Notes under the pieces: generated by a model
The model's input: the letters and a program-made list of their open reading frames with translations, nothing else
Databases searched by the model: none
Told to the model about the DNA's origin: nothing
Program-made: the position numbers and the translations under genes
Shown here: positions 9,659 to 17,924 of the stretch, piece by piece
Layout: every line of letters starts with the position of its first letter
Numbering within the stretch: the first letter of the stretch is position 1
Assembly: GCF_900116135.1 (NCBI RefSeq)
Contig: NZ_FOZX01000003.1
Span: 620,001-684,000 of the forward strand
DNA length: 64,000 bases
Reading direction: 5' to 3'
Source: Saccharopolyspora flava
Lineage (GTDB): Bacteria; Actinomycetota; Actinomycetes; Mycobacteriales; Pseudonocardiaceae

Positions 9659-10936
9659 GTGCCCGATCCAGCTTCAACCATCGAAGAGCTGACCGCCCAG
9701 CGCGACCGCGCCCGCCAGGAGTTCGCAGACCTCGTGGCGCGTGGCCTGAAACTGGATATCACCCGAGGAAAGCCCTCGCCGAAGCAACTCGACCTCTCCA
9801 ACGAGCTGCTCGACCTCGGCAGCGGGACCGACGCCGACGGCGCCGACCTGCGCAACTACGGCGGCCTCAACGGCCTGCCCGAACTGCGCCGGATCTTCAG
9901 CACCGACCTGCAGGTGCCGGTCGAGCAGCTGCTCGCGGCCGGCAACTCCAGCCTCGAGCTGATGCACGACGCGCTGGTCTTCGCGCTGCTCAACGGCGTT
10001 CCCGGCGGCTCACAGCGCTGGGTCGCCGAGCCGGAGATCGCGTTCCTGTGCCCGGTTCCCGGTTACGACCGCCACTTCGCGCTCTCCGAGCGCCTCGGCA
10101 TCAAGATGATCACCGTTCCGATGACCTCGGACGGCCCCGACATGGACGTCGTCGAGCGGCTCGTCGCCGAGGACTCCCGGATCAAGGGCATCTGGTGCGT
10201 GCCGAAGTACAGCAACCCGGACGGCACCGTCTACTCCGACGACACCGTGCGGCGGCTGGCCGCGATGCGCACCGCGGCCCCGGACTTCCGGATCTTCTGG
10301 GACAACGCCTACGCGGTGCACCACCTCACCGACGACGAAGCCGAGATCGCCGACCTGCTGGCGCTGTGCGCCGAGAACGGCAACCCGGACCGCGCGCTGG
10401 TGTTCGGCTCCACCTCGAAGATCACCTTCGCGGGCGCGGGCGTGGCGTTCTTCGGCTCCTCCCCCGCCAACATCGAGTGGTGGCTGGCGTCGACCTCCAA
10501 GCGCAGCATCGGCCCGAACAAGGTCAACCAGCGGGCGCACGCCCGGCTGCTGGGCGACCGCGACGGGTTGCGCGCGCACATGCGCAAGCACGCCGCGCTG
10601 ATCCGGCCCAAGTTCGAAGCCGTGGACAAGATCCTCAGCGCCGAGCTGGGCGGGACCGGTCTCGCCCGCTGGAGCAACCCGGCCGGCGGCTACTTCATCA
10701 GCCTGGAGGTTCCCGAGGGCTGTGCGAAGGCCGTCGTCGCCAAGGCCAAGGAAGCCGGCATCGCGCTCACCCCGGCCGGGTCGACCCACCCCTACGGTGA
10801 CGACCCGTCCGACTCGGTGATCCGCGTCGCGCCGACCTTCCCGGAGCTCGCCGACGTCGAGGCCGCCACCGCGGGCCTGGCCGTCTGCGTCCGCCTGGTC
10901 GCCACCGAGAAGCTGCTGGCGGACAAGCAGTCCTGA
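9659..10936 (+). CDS. Aspartate aminotransferase, fold type I (Rv3722c type)
   Basis: A 425-residue PLP enzyme closely resembling mycobacterial Rv3722c, the main aspartate aminotransferase there. The family signature near the N-terminus, LDITRGKPSPKQLDLS, and the RNYGG-like segment (LRNYGGLNGLPELR) are present. FGSTSKITFAGAG contains the Schiff-base Lys. It should exchange amino groups between aspartate and 2-oxoglutarate in nitrogen distribution; substrate assignment rests on family resemblance. The GTG at 9659 has GAAGG 8 bases upstream. It stands alone and ends in a strong terminator. Confidence 0.9.
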   Translation: MPDPASTIEELTAQRDRARQEFADLVARGLKLDITRGKPSPKQLDLSNELLDLGSGTDADGADLRNYGGLNGLPELRRIFSTDLQVPVEQLLAAGNSSLELMHDALVFALLNGVPGGSQRWVAEPEIAFLCPVPGYDRHFALSERLGIKMITVPMTSDGPDMDVVERLVAEDSRIKGIWCVPKYSNPDGTVYSDDTVRRLAAMRTAAPDFRIFWDNAYAVHHLTDDEAEIADLLALCAENGNPDRALVFGSTSKITFAGAGVAFFGSSPANIEWWLASTSKRSIGPNKVNQRAHARLLGDRDGLRAHMRKHAALIRPKFEAVDKILSAELGGTGLARWSNPAGGYFISLEVPEGCAKAVVAKAKEAGIALTPAGSTHPYGDDPSDSVIRVAPTFPELADVEAATAGLAVCVRLVATEKLLADKQS

Positions 10937-10950
10937 CCCCGAACGTGAAG

Positions 10951-10990
10951 AAGGCCGGTGCGGTTCCTCGGGAACCGCACCGGCCTTTTT
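10951..10990 (+). terminator. Rho-independent terminator after the aminotransferase
   Basis: A perfect 17-bp stem (10951-10967 with 10971-10987) around a TCG loop, followed by a run of T. It begins 14 bases after the stop and also lies at the 3' side of the convergent unknown gene at 10999. Confidence 0.92.
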
Positions 10991-10998
10991 CACCGCGA

Positions 10999-11439
10999 TC
11001 AGCCGGAGCTCTCACCCTCCAGCACCAACGGCCAGGCGTCCTCGTAGACGACACCGGGCTCCGGCGGGATGGGATCTCCGGTCTCCGGGTCCACGCAGCC
11101 GAGGTCGAACGCCTCGGCCGCGGTGACCGGTGAGATCACACCGCCCTCGATGAACCAGCCGTACACGTGCTTGACCAGCACGTCCTCGCCGCGCGCATCG
11201 GTGAACGCGACCTCCTCGCTCAGCGAGTGCAGGACGAGCGACACCGCCGCCTCCTCGTCCAGCAGCTCGTCGAGGTACTGCTCGGCCTCGGGGTCCTCCA
11301 GCGCCAGGTCCCCGGCCAAATCGATCGCCGCCAGGGTGGTCACGGATCGTTCCGGGTCCGGGAGCCCGGTGACGGTCAGGACGTGAATCCCCGGTGCCGC
11401 GAAGAGAATCGCGTTCTTCATCAGGTTGCGTGCCCGCAT
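10999..11439 (-). CDS. Unknown protein, 146 residues
   Basis: I do not recognise this protein. It is acidic and probably cytosolic: a hydrophobic beta-rich N-terminal stretch (NAILFAAPGIHVLTVTGLP), a very acidic helix (LEDPEAEQYLDELLDEEAA) and a C-terminal part with GWFIEGG and DPETGDPIPPEPG. The ATG at 11439 is preceded by GGAGGT at 5 bases; longer in-frame starts run through the neighbouring terminator and are unlikely. An 11-bp inverted repeat sits directly on the upstream side of the ribosome binding site, which suggests regulated expression. Confidence 0.6.
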   Translation of the reverse strand: MRARNLMKNAILFAAPGIHVLTVTGLPDPERSVTTLAAIDLAGDLALEDPEAEQYLDELLDEEAAVSLVLHSLSEEVAFTDARGEDVLVKHVYGWFIEGGVISPVTAAEAFDLGCVDPETGDPIPPEPGVVYEDAWPLVLEGESSG

Positions 11440-11448
11440 CTGCACCTC

Positions 11449-11484
11449 CGCTTGTTCGGTGCGGATGAGCGTGCCGAACAAGCG
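11449..11484 (-). promoter_or_regulatory. Inverted repeat next to the ribosome binding site of the 146-residue unknown gene
   Basis: CGCTTGTTCGG at 11449-11459 and CCGAACAAGCG at 11474-11484 are perfect inverted arms separated by 14 bases. The arm starts one base from the GGAGGT site, so it could be an operator or an mRNA hairpin that limits ribosome access. Confidence 0.5.
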
Positions 11485-11577
11485 CGGCCCCGCCGGGTTC
11501 TTCCGGAGCCCGCTTCGCCGGACTCCCCCGGCCGTGAACGCCTCACCTGGACAAACGCGAACACCGTTGACACGAAA

Positions 11578-11620
11578 GAAGTCCGGGGCGGGTGTGTTGG
11601 TCACACCCGCCCCGGACTTC
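11578..11620 (-). terminator. Terminator of the nrdR-nrdJ operon
   Basis: A perfect 19-bp stem (11578-11596 with 11602-11620) and 5-base loop, 20 bases past the nrdJ stop. Read on the minus strand it is followed by TTTCG, a short T-rich tail. Confidence 0.88.
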
Positions 11621-11639
11621 GGTCATTCAGCTCTCAGGC

Positions 11640-14465
11640 TCAGCTGCAGCCCGAGGTGGAGCCGCAGCCCTCGCAGAGGTAGCAGGAGCCGGACGGGCGC
11701 ATCTTCGTGCCGCAGGTCATGCACAGCGGCGCGTCAGCGGCCTTGCCCAGCTGCAGCTCGAGCAGCTCGGTGGAGCTGCCCGCGCGGACCTCCTCCTTGG
11801 ACTCGGACTTCTCCTCGGCCTTCGCGTAGTCCACCGTGGACCGCATGGTGTCCAGGTCGACGTTGTCCGACGCCGGAGCCGGTTCCGCGTTGTTGACCTG
11901 GGCTTCCCGCTCGTCCACGGTGAAGATGCCCAGCTGGGCGCGCTTCTCGTAGGGCAGGTAGTCCAGCGCCAGGCGGCGGAACAGGTAGTCCAGGACGCTG
12001 CTGGCCATCCGGATGTCCGGGTCGTCGGTCATGCCGGCCGGCTCGAAGCGCAGGTTCTGGAACTTCGAGACGTAGAACTCCAGCGGGATGCCGTACTGCA
12101 GACCCACCGAGATCGACATCGAGAAGGCGTCCATCACACCGGCCAGGGTCGAGCCCTGCTTGCCGAGCTTGACGAAGATCTCGCCCAGCCCGTCGTCCGG
12201 GTACGAACCGGCGTGCAGGTAGCCCTCGGCACCGCCGACGGTGAACGAGACCGTCTGGCTCGGGCGCTTCTTCGGCAGGCGCTTGCGGACCGGGCGGTAC
12301 TCGATCTGCTTCTCGACCGCCTTCTCCGACTCGCCCTTGTCGCCCTTGCCCGCCGACAGCGGCTGGCCGACCTTGCAGTTGTCGCGGTAGATCGCCAGCG
12401 CCTTCAGGCCCAGCTTCCAGCCCTCGAAGTAGAGCTCCTCGACCTCTTCGACGGTCGCCGACTCCGGCATGTTGACCGTCTTGGAGATCGCGCCGGAGAT
12501 GAACGGCTGCACCGCGGCCATCATCCGGACGTGGCCCATCGGCGCGATCGAGCGCTCGCCCATCGCGCAGTCGAAGACCTCGTAGTGCTCCGGGCGCAGA
12601 CCCGGCGCGTCGATGACGTGGCCGTGCTCGGCGATGTACTCGACGATCGCCTCGATCTGCTCCTCCTGGTAGCCCAGGGCCTGCAGAGCGCGCGGCACCG
12701 TCTGGTTGACGATCTGCATCGAGCCGCCGCCGACCAGCTTCTTGAACTTCACCAGCGCCAGGTCGGGCTCGACACCGGTGGTGTCGCAGTCCATCATCAG
12801 GCCGATGGTGCCGGTCGGGGCCAGCACCGACGCCTGGGCGTTGCGCCAGCCGTTGCGGCCACCGATCTCCAGACCCTGCTGCCAGACCTCGGTGGCCAGC
12901 TTGTGCACGGTCTTGTCGTTGTGGTGGTAGGTGCGCACCAGGTCGTTGGCCGCGGCGTGCTTGCGCATGACCCGCTGGTGGCCCTCGGCGTTGCGGGCGT
13001 AGCCCTCGTACGGGCCCACGACACCGGCCAGCTCCGCCGAGCGCTTGTAGGCGGTGCCGGTCATCAGCGAGGTGATCGCCCCGGCCAGCGCACGACCGCC
13101 GTCGGAGTCGTAGGCGTGGCCGGTGGCCATCAGCAGCGCGCCGAGGTTGGCGTAGCCGATGCCCAGCTGGCGGAACTTGCGGGTGGTGACACCGATCGAC
13201 TCGGTCGGGAAGTCGGCGAAGCAGATCGAGATGTCCATCGCGGTGATGACGAACTCGACGGCCTTGGAGAACAGCTCGGCGTCGAAGGTCAGGTCATCGC
13301 GCAGGAACTTCATGAGGTTCAGCGACGCCAGGTTGCAGCTGGAGTTGTCCAGGTGCATGTACTCCGAGCACGGGTTGGACGCGGTGATCCGGCCCGTCTC
13401 CGGCGAGGTGTGCCAGTCGTTGATCGTGTCGTCGTACTGGATGCCCGGGTCGGCGCACTCCCACGCGGCCTTGGCCATCTTGCGGAACAGCTCGCGGCCC
13501 TTGACGGTGCTGATCACCTCGCCGTCGGTGCGGGACCGCAGGCCGAAGTCGCTGTCGCTCTCGACCGAGCGCATGAACTCGTCGGAGACGCGCACCGAGT
13601 TGTTCGCGTTCTGGTACTGCACCGAGTTCGAGTCCGCGCCGCCCAGGTCCATGTCGAAACCGGCGTCGCGCAGCGCGCGGATCTTGTGCTCCTCGCGCGA
13701 CTTGGTCTCGATGAACTCCTCGACGTCGGGGTGGTCGACGTCGAGGACGACCATCTTGGCCGCGCGGCGGGTCGCGCCACCGGACTTGATGGTGCCCGCG
13801 GAGGCGTCCGCACCGCGCATGAACGACACCGGGCCGGAGGCCGTGCCGCCGGAGGACAGCAGCTCCTTGGAGGAGCGGATGCGGGACAGGTTCAGGCCGG
13901 CGCCGGAACCGCCCTTGAAGATCAGGCCCTCTTCCTTGTACCAGTCGAGGATCGACTCCATCGTGTCGTCGACCGACAGGATGAAGCAGGCCGAGACCTG
14001 CTGGCGGGAGCTGGTGCCCACGTTGAACCAGACCGGCGAGTTGAAGCTGAAGACCTGGTGCAGAAGCATGTAGGTCAGCTCGTGCTCGAAGATCTCGGCA
14101 TCGGCGTCGGTGGCGAAGTAGCCGTTCTCGACGCCGGAGGCGACGTAGGTCTTGACGACCCGGTCGATCAGCTGCCGCAGGCTGCTCTCGCGCTCATCGG
14201 TGCCCACCGCACCGCGGAAGTACTTGCTGGTGACGATGTTGACCGCGTTCAACGACCAGAAGTCGGGGAACTCGACCCCGCGCTGCTCGAAGTTGACCGA
14301 CCCGTCCCGCCAGTTGGTCATCACCACATCGCGGCGCTCCCACTTCACCTCGTCGTAGGGGTGCACCCCCTCGGTGGTGTAGACGCGCTCCACCCGGATG
14401 CCCTCGCGGGCACCTGCTTCCGGCTCCCCCGCTGCGCCGGCCGGGCTACCGACGGTCTCTGTCAT
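11640..14465 (-). CDS. nrdJ: Class II (adenosylcobalamin-dependent) ribonucleotide reductase
   Basis: NrdJ reduces ribonucleotides to deoxyribonucleotides using adenosylcobalamin, with no need for oxygen. The 941-residue product carries the active-site segment NPCSEYMHLDNSSCNLAS, the glycine-rich FKGGSGAGLNLSRIR and a C-terminal Cys-rich tail (CMTCGTKMRPSGSCYLCEGC) that re-reduces the active-site disulfide. Homology begins at MTETVGSP; I use the ATG at 14465, preceded by GGGGCAGG. An ATG eight codons upstream lacks a ribosome site, and the open frame beyond it runs antisense-like into nrdR. nrdR is the previous gene, 176 bases upstream, so the two form an operon controlled by its own product. 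Confidence 0.95.
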   Translation of the reverse strand: MTETVGSPAGAAGEPEAGAREGIRVERVYTTEGVHPYDEVKWERRDVVMTNWRDGSVNFEQRGVEFPDFWSLNAVNIVTSKYFRGAVGTDERESSLRQLIDRVVKTYVASGVENGYFATDADAEIFEHELTYMLLHQVFSFNSPVWFNVGTSSRQQVSACFILSVDDTMESILDWYKEEGLIFKGGSGAGLNLSRIRSSKELLSSGGTASGPVSFMRGADASAGTIKSGGATRRAAKMVVLDVDHPDVEEFIETKSREEHKIRALRDAGFDMDLGGADSNSVQYQNANNSVRVSDEFMRSVESDSDFGLRSRTDGEVISTVKGRELFRKMAKAAWECADPGIQYDDTINDWHTSPETGRITASNPCSEYMHLDNSSCNLASLNLMKFLRDDLTFDAELFSKAVEFVITAMDISICFADFPTESIGVTTRKFRQLGIGYANLGALLMATGHAYDSDGGRALAGAITSLMTGTAYKRSAELAGVVGPYEGYARNAEGHQRVMRKHAAANDLVRTYHHNDKTVHKLATEVWQQGLEIGGRNGWRNAQASVLAPTGTIGLMMDCDTTGVEPDLALVKFKKLVGGGSMQIVNQTVPRALQALGYQEEQIEAIVEYIAEHGHVIDAPGLRPEHYEVFDCAMGERSIAPMGHVRMMAAVQPFISGAISKTVNMPESATVEEVEELYFEGWKLGLKALAIYRDNCKVGQPLSAGKGDKGESEKAVEKQIEYRPVRKRLPKKRPSQTVSFTVGGAEGYLHAGSYPDDGLGEIFVKLGKQGSTLAGVMDAFSMSISVGLQYGIPLEFYVSKFQNLRFEPAGMTDDPDIRMASSVLDYLFRRLALDYLPYEKRAQLGIFTVDEREAQVNNAEPAPASDNVDLDTMRSTVDYAKAEEKSESKEEVRAGSSTELLELQLGKAADAPLCMTCGTKMRPSGSCYLCEGCGSTSGCS

Positions 14466-14641
14466 GACCTGCCCCTTTTCGTTCTTCATCGCTCGCTCAG
14501 TCGATCGCGTTGTGTCGGCCCCGTCCGGGCTCCCCGTCCGGTTCGGTCGCGGCTCTGTTCTCTTCGGCGTGCCCGCCCGGGACGCCGAATGGCGTTTCGC
14601 GCTTCCGCCCCCTCTGCGGGACGCGCGCCGTCGCGGCTTGC

Positions 14642-15133
14642 TCAACCGCCGCTCTCCACGTCTCGTTGCTCGCCGTCCCGCTGGGTCTCCCTCGCGGCCC
14701 GCAGGTCGGCTATTTCCTTCTCGAAGTCCTCCACCGAGGAGTACGCGCGGTAGACGCTGGCGAAGCGCAGGTAGGCGACTTCGTCCAGCTCCCGCAGCGG
14801 ACCGAGGATGGCCAGCCCGACCTCGTGGCTGGGCAGCTCGGCGATGCCGGAGGACCGGATCGCCTCCTCCACCTGCTGCGCCAACTGCTGCAGCGCGTCC
14901 TCTTCTACCGGACGCCCCTGACAGGCCCGGCGCACGCCGGTCACCACCTTGTCCCGGCTGAAGGGTTCGGTGACGCCCGACCGCTTCACGACCGACAACA
15001 CCAGTTCTTCGATCGTCGTGAACCGCCGACCGCACGCCGAGCAGGACCGCCGACGACGGATCGCCTGGCCGTCCTCGACCTCGCGCGAGTCCACGACCCT
15101 GGAGTCATCGCCGCGGCAGAACGGGCACCGCAC
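14642..15133 (-). CDS. nrdR: Transcriptional repressor NrdR
   Basis: NrdR represses ribonucleotide reductase genes in response to the ATP/dATP ratio. The 163-residue protein has the N-terminal zinc ribbon (CPFC at residues 3-6 and CSAC at 31-34, with RRRRSC between), followed by an ATP-cone ([28 protein letters not shown]). It starts at GTG 15133; the ATG at 15140 is out of frame. GGAAGGGGG lies about 12 bases upstream. It leads the nrdRJ operon, and the intergenic region before it holds two NrdR-box-like palindromes. Confidence 0.95.
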   Translation of the reverse strand: MRCPFCRGDDSRVVDSREVEDGQAIRRRRSCSACGRRFTTIEELVLSVVKRSGVTEPFSRDKVVTGVRRACQGRPVEEDALQQLAQQVEEAIRSSGIAELPSHEVGLAILGPLRELDEVAYLRFASVYRAYSSVEDFEKEIADLRAARETQRDGEQRDVESGG

Positions 15134-15257
15134 CGGCCATGCACCCCCTTCCCCCTGGGCGGCCGCCGACCGACTCCCACCGGCCCGCGACCACGTACGC
15201 CCATGGAGTACCCGGAAGACCGGAAGCCCAATCTATGGACTAACCACATGGACGTAA

Positions 15258-15273
15258 CTACTAGATGTTGTGG
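15258..15273 (-). promoter_or_regulatory. NrdR-box-like palindrome, proximal to nrdR
   Basis: CTACTAGATGTTGTGG matches the reverse complement of the distal site at 15 of 16 positions. It lies about 125 bases upstream of the nrdR start and resembles the actinobacterial NrdR-box style with TAG/CAACA half-sites. Confidence 0.65.
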
Positions 15274-15372
15274 TCGACTTTAAACCCGCGTCTGACCGCG
15301 TTGCAAACCGACACACCCTTATCGCCCGGCCGGATGACGCTCCCCTCGCGCCAGCTGCGAAAACCCGGCGAA

Positions 15373-15388
15373 CCACAACATCTAGTGG
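15373..15388 (-). promoter_or_regulatory. NrdR-box-like palindrome, distal
   Basis: CCACAACATCTAGTGG is a near-palindrome (arms CCAC/GTGG). It lies 6 bases from the stop of the LysM gene and is in inverse orientation to the proximal copy, 115 bases away centre to centre. Confidence 0.7.
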
Positions 15389-15393
15389 CTCGG

Positions 15394-15867
15394 TCAGCTA
15401 CCGACCGGCACCACCAGGTGACGCCCCGCTTCGGCGGACGCGCCCCCGAGACCGTTGAGCTCGACGATGCGGTCGACCACCGCGCGGGGGTCCTGGCCGG
15501 GCGCCATCCGCGTCGCGATGCCCCAGAGAGTGTCCCCCGTTCGCACCTGCACGACGGTGGTACCTCCGGTCACCGGCGCGTCGCCCGCGCCGAACAGCCC
15601 CACCATCAGCACGACCAGGAAGGTCGCGGCCGCGACGCCGCCGAGCACGACCCACTCGCCGGCTCTGCCGATCTCGCGCACCGGCCGCGCGCACGATCTG
15701 GACCCGCCGACCCGGCCGCGACCGGCCACCTGGATCACCCGCCCATGTGGGCGACGGTCCGCGGTGCGCCGGCGGGGCGACACGATCGGTTCGACTTCCG
15801 GCCGCACGGCGAGCGTTTCCCGCTCAACCGGCCGAACTCGCCGTACTGTGTCGATGAACGTGGTCAT
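15394..15867 (-). CDS. LysM-domain membrane protein beside lexA (Rv2719c/ChiZ position)
   Basis: A 157-residue protein with a basic cytosolic N-terminal half, one membrane helix (EWVVLGGVAAATFLVVLMVG, about residues 70-90) and an extracellular LysM domain (VQVRTGDTLWGIATRMAPG). In mycobacteria and corynebacteria the gene between lexA and nrdR encodes an SOS-induced cell-wall/division inhibitor (ChiZ, DivS). The same position and LysM architecture suggest that role here, but no enzyme motif is visible. ATG 15867 has GGGAGG 6 bases upstream. It is divergent from lexA over 250 bases that contain an SOS box. Confidence 0.8.
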   Translation of the reverse strand: MTTFIDTVRRVRPVERETLAVRPEVEPIVSPRRRTADRRPHGRVIQVAGRGRVGGSRSCARPVREIGRAGEWVVLGGVAAATFLVVLMVGLFGAGDAPVTGGTTVVQVRTGDTLWGIATRMAPGQDPRAVVDRIVELNGLGGASAEAGRHLVVPVGS

Positions 15868-15974
15868 GTCGCCTCCCGCGCGGAAAACCATGATCGAAAG
15901 GTTGTTCGATCGAACCTCCGTGCGATTGTGTACCAAGAGTGGCCTTCAACGCGAGACCCCCGCCTGAAATTAAC

Positions 15975-15990
15975 TCGAACAGGTGTTTGA
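15975..15990. promoter_or_regulatory. SOS (LexA) box between lexA and the LysM gene
   Basis: TCGAACAGGTGTTTGA matches the actinobacterial consensus TCGAAC-N4-GTTCGA with one arm mismatch (C to T). It lies 128 bases upstream of the lexA GTG and 108 bases upstream of the LysM gene, so it can serve both. Confidence 0.82.
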
Positions 15991-16117
15991 TCTCCGTGTT
16001 TGTCCCGTCTACTGTGGAAAGCGAGCGGCGAATCGCCGTCTCCGGCGACCGGAGCCGGGGCGACGCACCGCTCGACCCACACCAGCACCGCAGTTCACAC
16101 GGATTCAGGAGGCAGCG

Positions 16118-16828
16118 GTGGCGACGAATGCGACCGGCTCTGTCGGGGGCCGCGTACACGACATCAAGGACTCCCCTGCCGAGGTGGACACCGTGCCGGA
16201 ACAGGCCACCGCGGCCGAGGAGCTCAGCGACCGCCAGCTGAAGGTCCTCGAGGCCATCCGGGAGTGGATGAGCGAGCACGGCTACCCACCGAGCGTCCGG
16301 GAGATCGGCGACGCGGTCGGCCTAACCTCCACCTCGTCGGTGGCCTACCAGCTGCGCGTGCTGGAGCGGAAGGGCTTCCTCCGCCGCGACCCGCACCGCC
16401 CGCGCACCGTGGGCGTGCTCGTCGGCGGCGAGACCGAGAACGAGGCCCAGGCCAAGCCGGCCTACGTGCCGGTCGTCGGCCGCATCGCGGCCGGTGGGCC
16501 GATCCTCGCCGAGGAGTCGATCGAGGACGTCTTCCCGCTGCCGAAGGAGATCGTCGGCGACGGGACCCTGTTCCTGCTCAAGGTCGTCGGCGACTCGATG
16601 GTCGACCTGGCGATCACCGACGGGGACTGGGTCGCGGTGCGCCAGCAGCCCGAGGCCGACAACGGTGAGGTCGTCGCGGCGATGATCGACGGCGAGGCCA
16701 CGGTCAAGACGCTCAAGCGCACCGACGATCACGTCTGGCTGATGCCGCACAACTCGGCCTACGAGCCCATCCTCGGTGACGACGCCCAGATCCTCGGCAA
16801 GGTCGTCGCGGTCCTGCGCCGCCTCTGA
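16118..16828 (+). CDS. lexA: SOS repressor LexA
   Basis: LexA represses SOS genes and cleaves itself when RecA filaments form. The 236-residue protein has the N-terminal winged helix ([48 protein letters not shown]) and the C-terminal protease domain with cleavage bond Ala125-Gly126 ([12 protein letters not shown]), Ser160 in GDSMVD and Lys197 in ATVKTLKR. The GTG at 16118 is 5 bases after AGGAGG; the frame is open upstream but has no better site. An unstructured tail of about 35 residues precedes the DNA-binding domain, as in several actinomycetes. Confidence 0.96.
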   Translation: MATNATGSVGGRVHDIKDSPAEVDTVPEQATAAEELSDRQLKVLEAIREWMSEHGYPPSVREIGDAVGLTSTSSVAYQLRVLERKGFLRRDPHRPRTVGVLVGGETENEAQAKPAYVPVVGRIAAGGPILAEESIEDVFPLPKEIVGDGTLFLLKVVGDSMVDLAITDGDWVAVRQQPEADNGEVVAAMIDGEATVKTLKRTDDHVWLMPHNSAYEPILGDDAQILGKVVAVLRRL

Positions 16829-16855
16829 CCGAAGACTCCGACAGCGGTCAGCAGT

Positions 16856-16885
16856 CCGCTCCGGGCCGGTTCCGCTCCGGAGCGG
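16856..16885. terminator. Hairpin between convergent lexA and beta-propeller gene
   Basis: CCGCTCCGG (16856-16864) and CCGGAGCGG (16877-16885) form a 9-bp stem with a 12-base loop. No T-run follows, so terminator function is only suggested by its position between two 3' ends. Confidence 0.4.
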
Positions 16886-16889
16886 GGTG

Positions 16890-17924
16890 TCAGGAACGCC
16901 TGCGGCGCCAGCCCACCAGGTACACCAGCAGGGCGGCGATGACCCCGGCGAAGAGCAGCGAGCGCCCGGTGGACATGCCGTCCTCGTTCGCCGGCTGATC
17001 CTGATCGGACTGTGCCTGGTCGCCGCCACCGGGTGCCGGGTTCGCCTCGGTCTCGTCGGACGGTCCTCCGTCCGCGCCGGAGACGCGGCGAATCGGCTCG
17101 TTGCCCTCCGAACCCGACAGCAGCCCGCCGTCGGGTTCCCAGGCGATGGCCTCGCCCTGTTCCTCGTTCGGCAGCGGGATGCGGACGGGTTCGCCGCGGA
17201 GCGCCTCGAGCACATCGGCGTTGGGCGAGCGGTACACGTAGGCCTCGGTGTAGGTGCGCAGCGCGACCAGCGTGCCATCGGCGCTCACCGAACCGCCGGT
17301 GACCAGAACCGATCCCATCGATCCGTCCAGCGGCCCGCCGGGCGTCTTGGTCGCGCGCAACGACACGGTGCCGACCCGCTCCATCGGGACGGTCGCGTTC
17401 GGGTCCAGCGGTTGCGCGGGCCGGTAGACGCCCGCCCAGCCGAGCGGTTCCTTGGTGACGAGGTAGGGCACTCCCGCGCGATCGAGCAGAAGCGCCTCGG
17501 CGTCGTGCGGGCTGTCCGGGTACGACATCCGGTACAGCGTCGAGCCGCCGCCCGGGGGCACCACGTGCAGCGCGACGGTCTTCCGGTCGTGCCGGTTGTC
17601 GCCGGTGTCGGCGAGCCACACCGACCCGTCCGGCGCCAGCGCCAGGTCCTCGACGTCGTAGGGGTCGACCGGGCTGGTGCGCTCGGACACGACCTCGCAG
17701 GTCTGCGGGTCGAGCACGAACACCTGCACCGCCGATCCGCCGTCGCCGACGGCGTACCAGTGGCTGCCGTCGGAGGCCAGGCCCGACAGCTCGGCCAGAT
17801 CGGAGTCCTCGACGTCGCACACGTCGACCGGTGCCGACTGCGCGTGCGCGGGCATGCCGGTGACGATCACGCACGCGGCGAGCAGCGCGGCCCCGGTCAG
17901 GCCGCTGGCTCGGTCAGGCCGCAC
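16890..17924 (-). CDS. Secreted, membrane-anchored beta-propeller-like protein
   Basis: A 344-residue protein with an N-terminal signal peptide (TGAALLAACVIVTGMPAHA), a beta-propeller-like body (repeats such as ELSGLASDGSHWYAVGDGG, DVEDLALAPDGSVWLADTGDN and EGEAIAWEPDGGLLSGSEG), a low-complexity linker and a C-terminal membrane helix ending in RRRRS. The active face would be outside the cell, tethered by the helix. Its function is unknown. The GTG start at 17924 overlaps the hflX stop by 11 bases, so it is probably co-translated with hflX as the last gene of the miaA-dapF-hflX run. Confidence 0.75.
   Translation of the reverse strand: MRPDRASGLTGAALLAACVIVTGMPAHAQSAPVDVCDVEDSDLAELSGLASDGSHWYAVGDGGSAVQVFVLDPQTCEVVSERTSPVDPYDVEDLALAPDGSVWLADTGDNRHDRKTVALHVVPPGGGSTLYRMSYPDSPHDAEALLLDRAGVPYLVTKEPLGWAGVYRPAQPLDPNATVPMERVGTVSLRATKTPGGPLDGSMGSVLVTGGSVSADGTLVALRTYTEAYVYRSPNADVLEALRGEPVRIPLPNEEQGEAIAWEPDGGLLSGSEGNEPIRRVSGADGGPSDETEANPAPGGGDQAQSDQDQPANEDGMSTGRSLLFAGVIAALLVYLVGWRRRRS

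Noticed and set aside
11592-14753. Very long open frame on the plus strand opposite nrdJ
   Set aside because: Antisense shadow caused by high GC: composition rich in Arg, Val, Leu and His without family resemblance, while nrdJ on the other strand is certain.
15134-15393. Cobalamin riboswitch before nrdRJ
   Set aside because: No B12-box-like sequence or long conserved leader was recognisable; only the NrdR-like sites stand out.
15904-15915. GTTCGATCGAAC palindrome near the LysM gene
   Set aside because: The half-sites are in the reverse order of an SOS box and lack the 4-base spacer; not counted as a LexA site.
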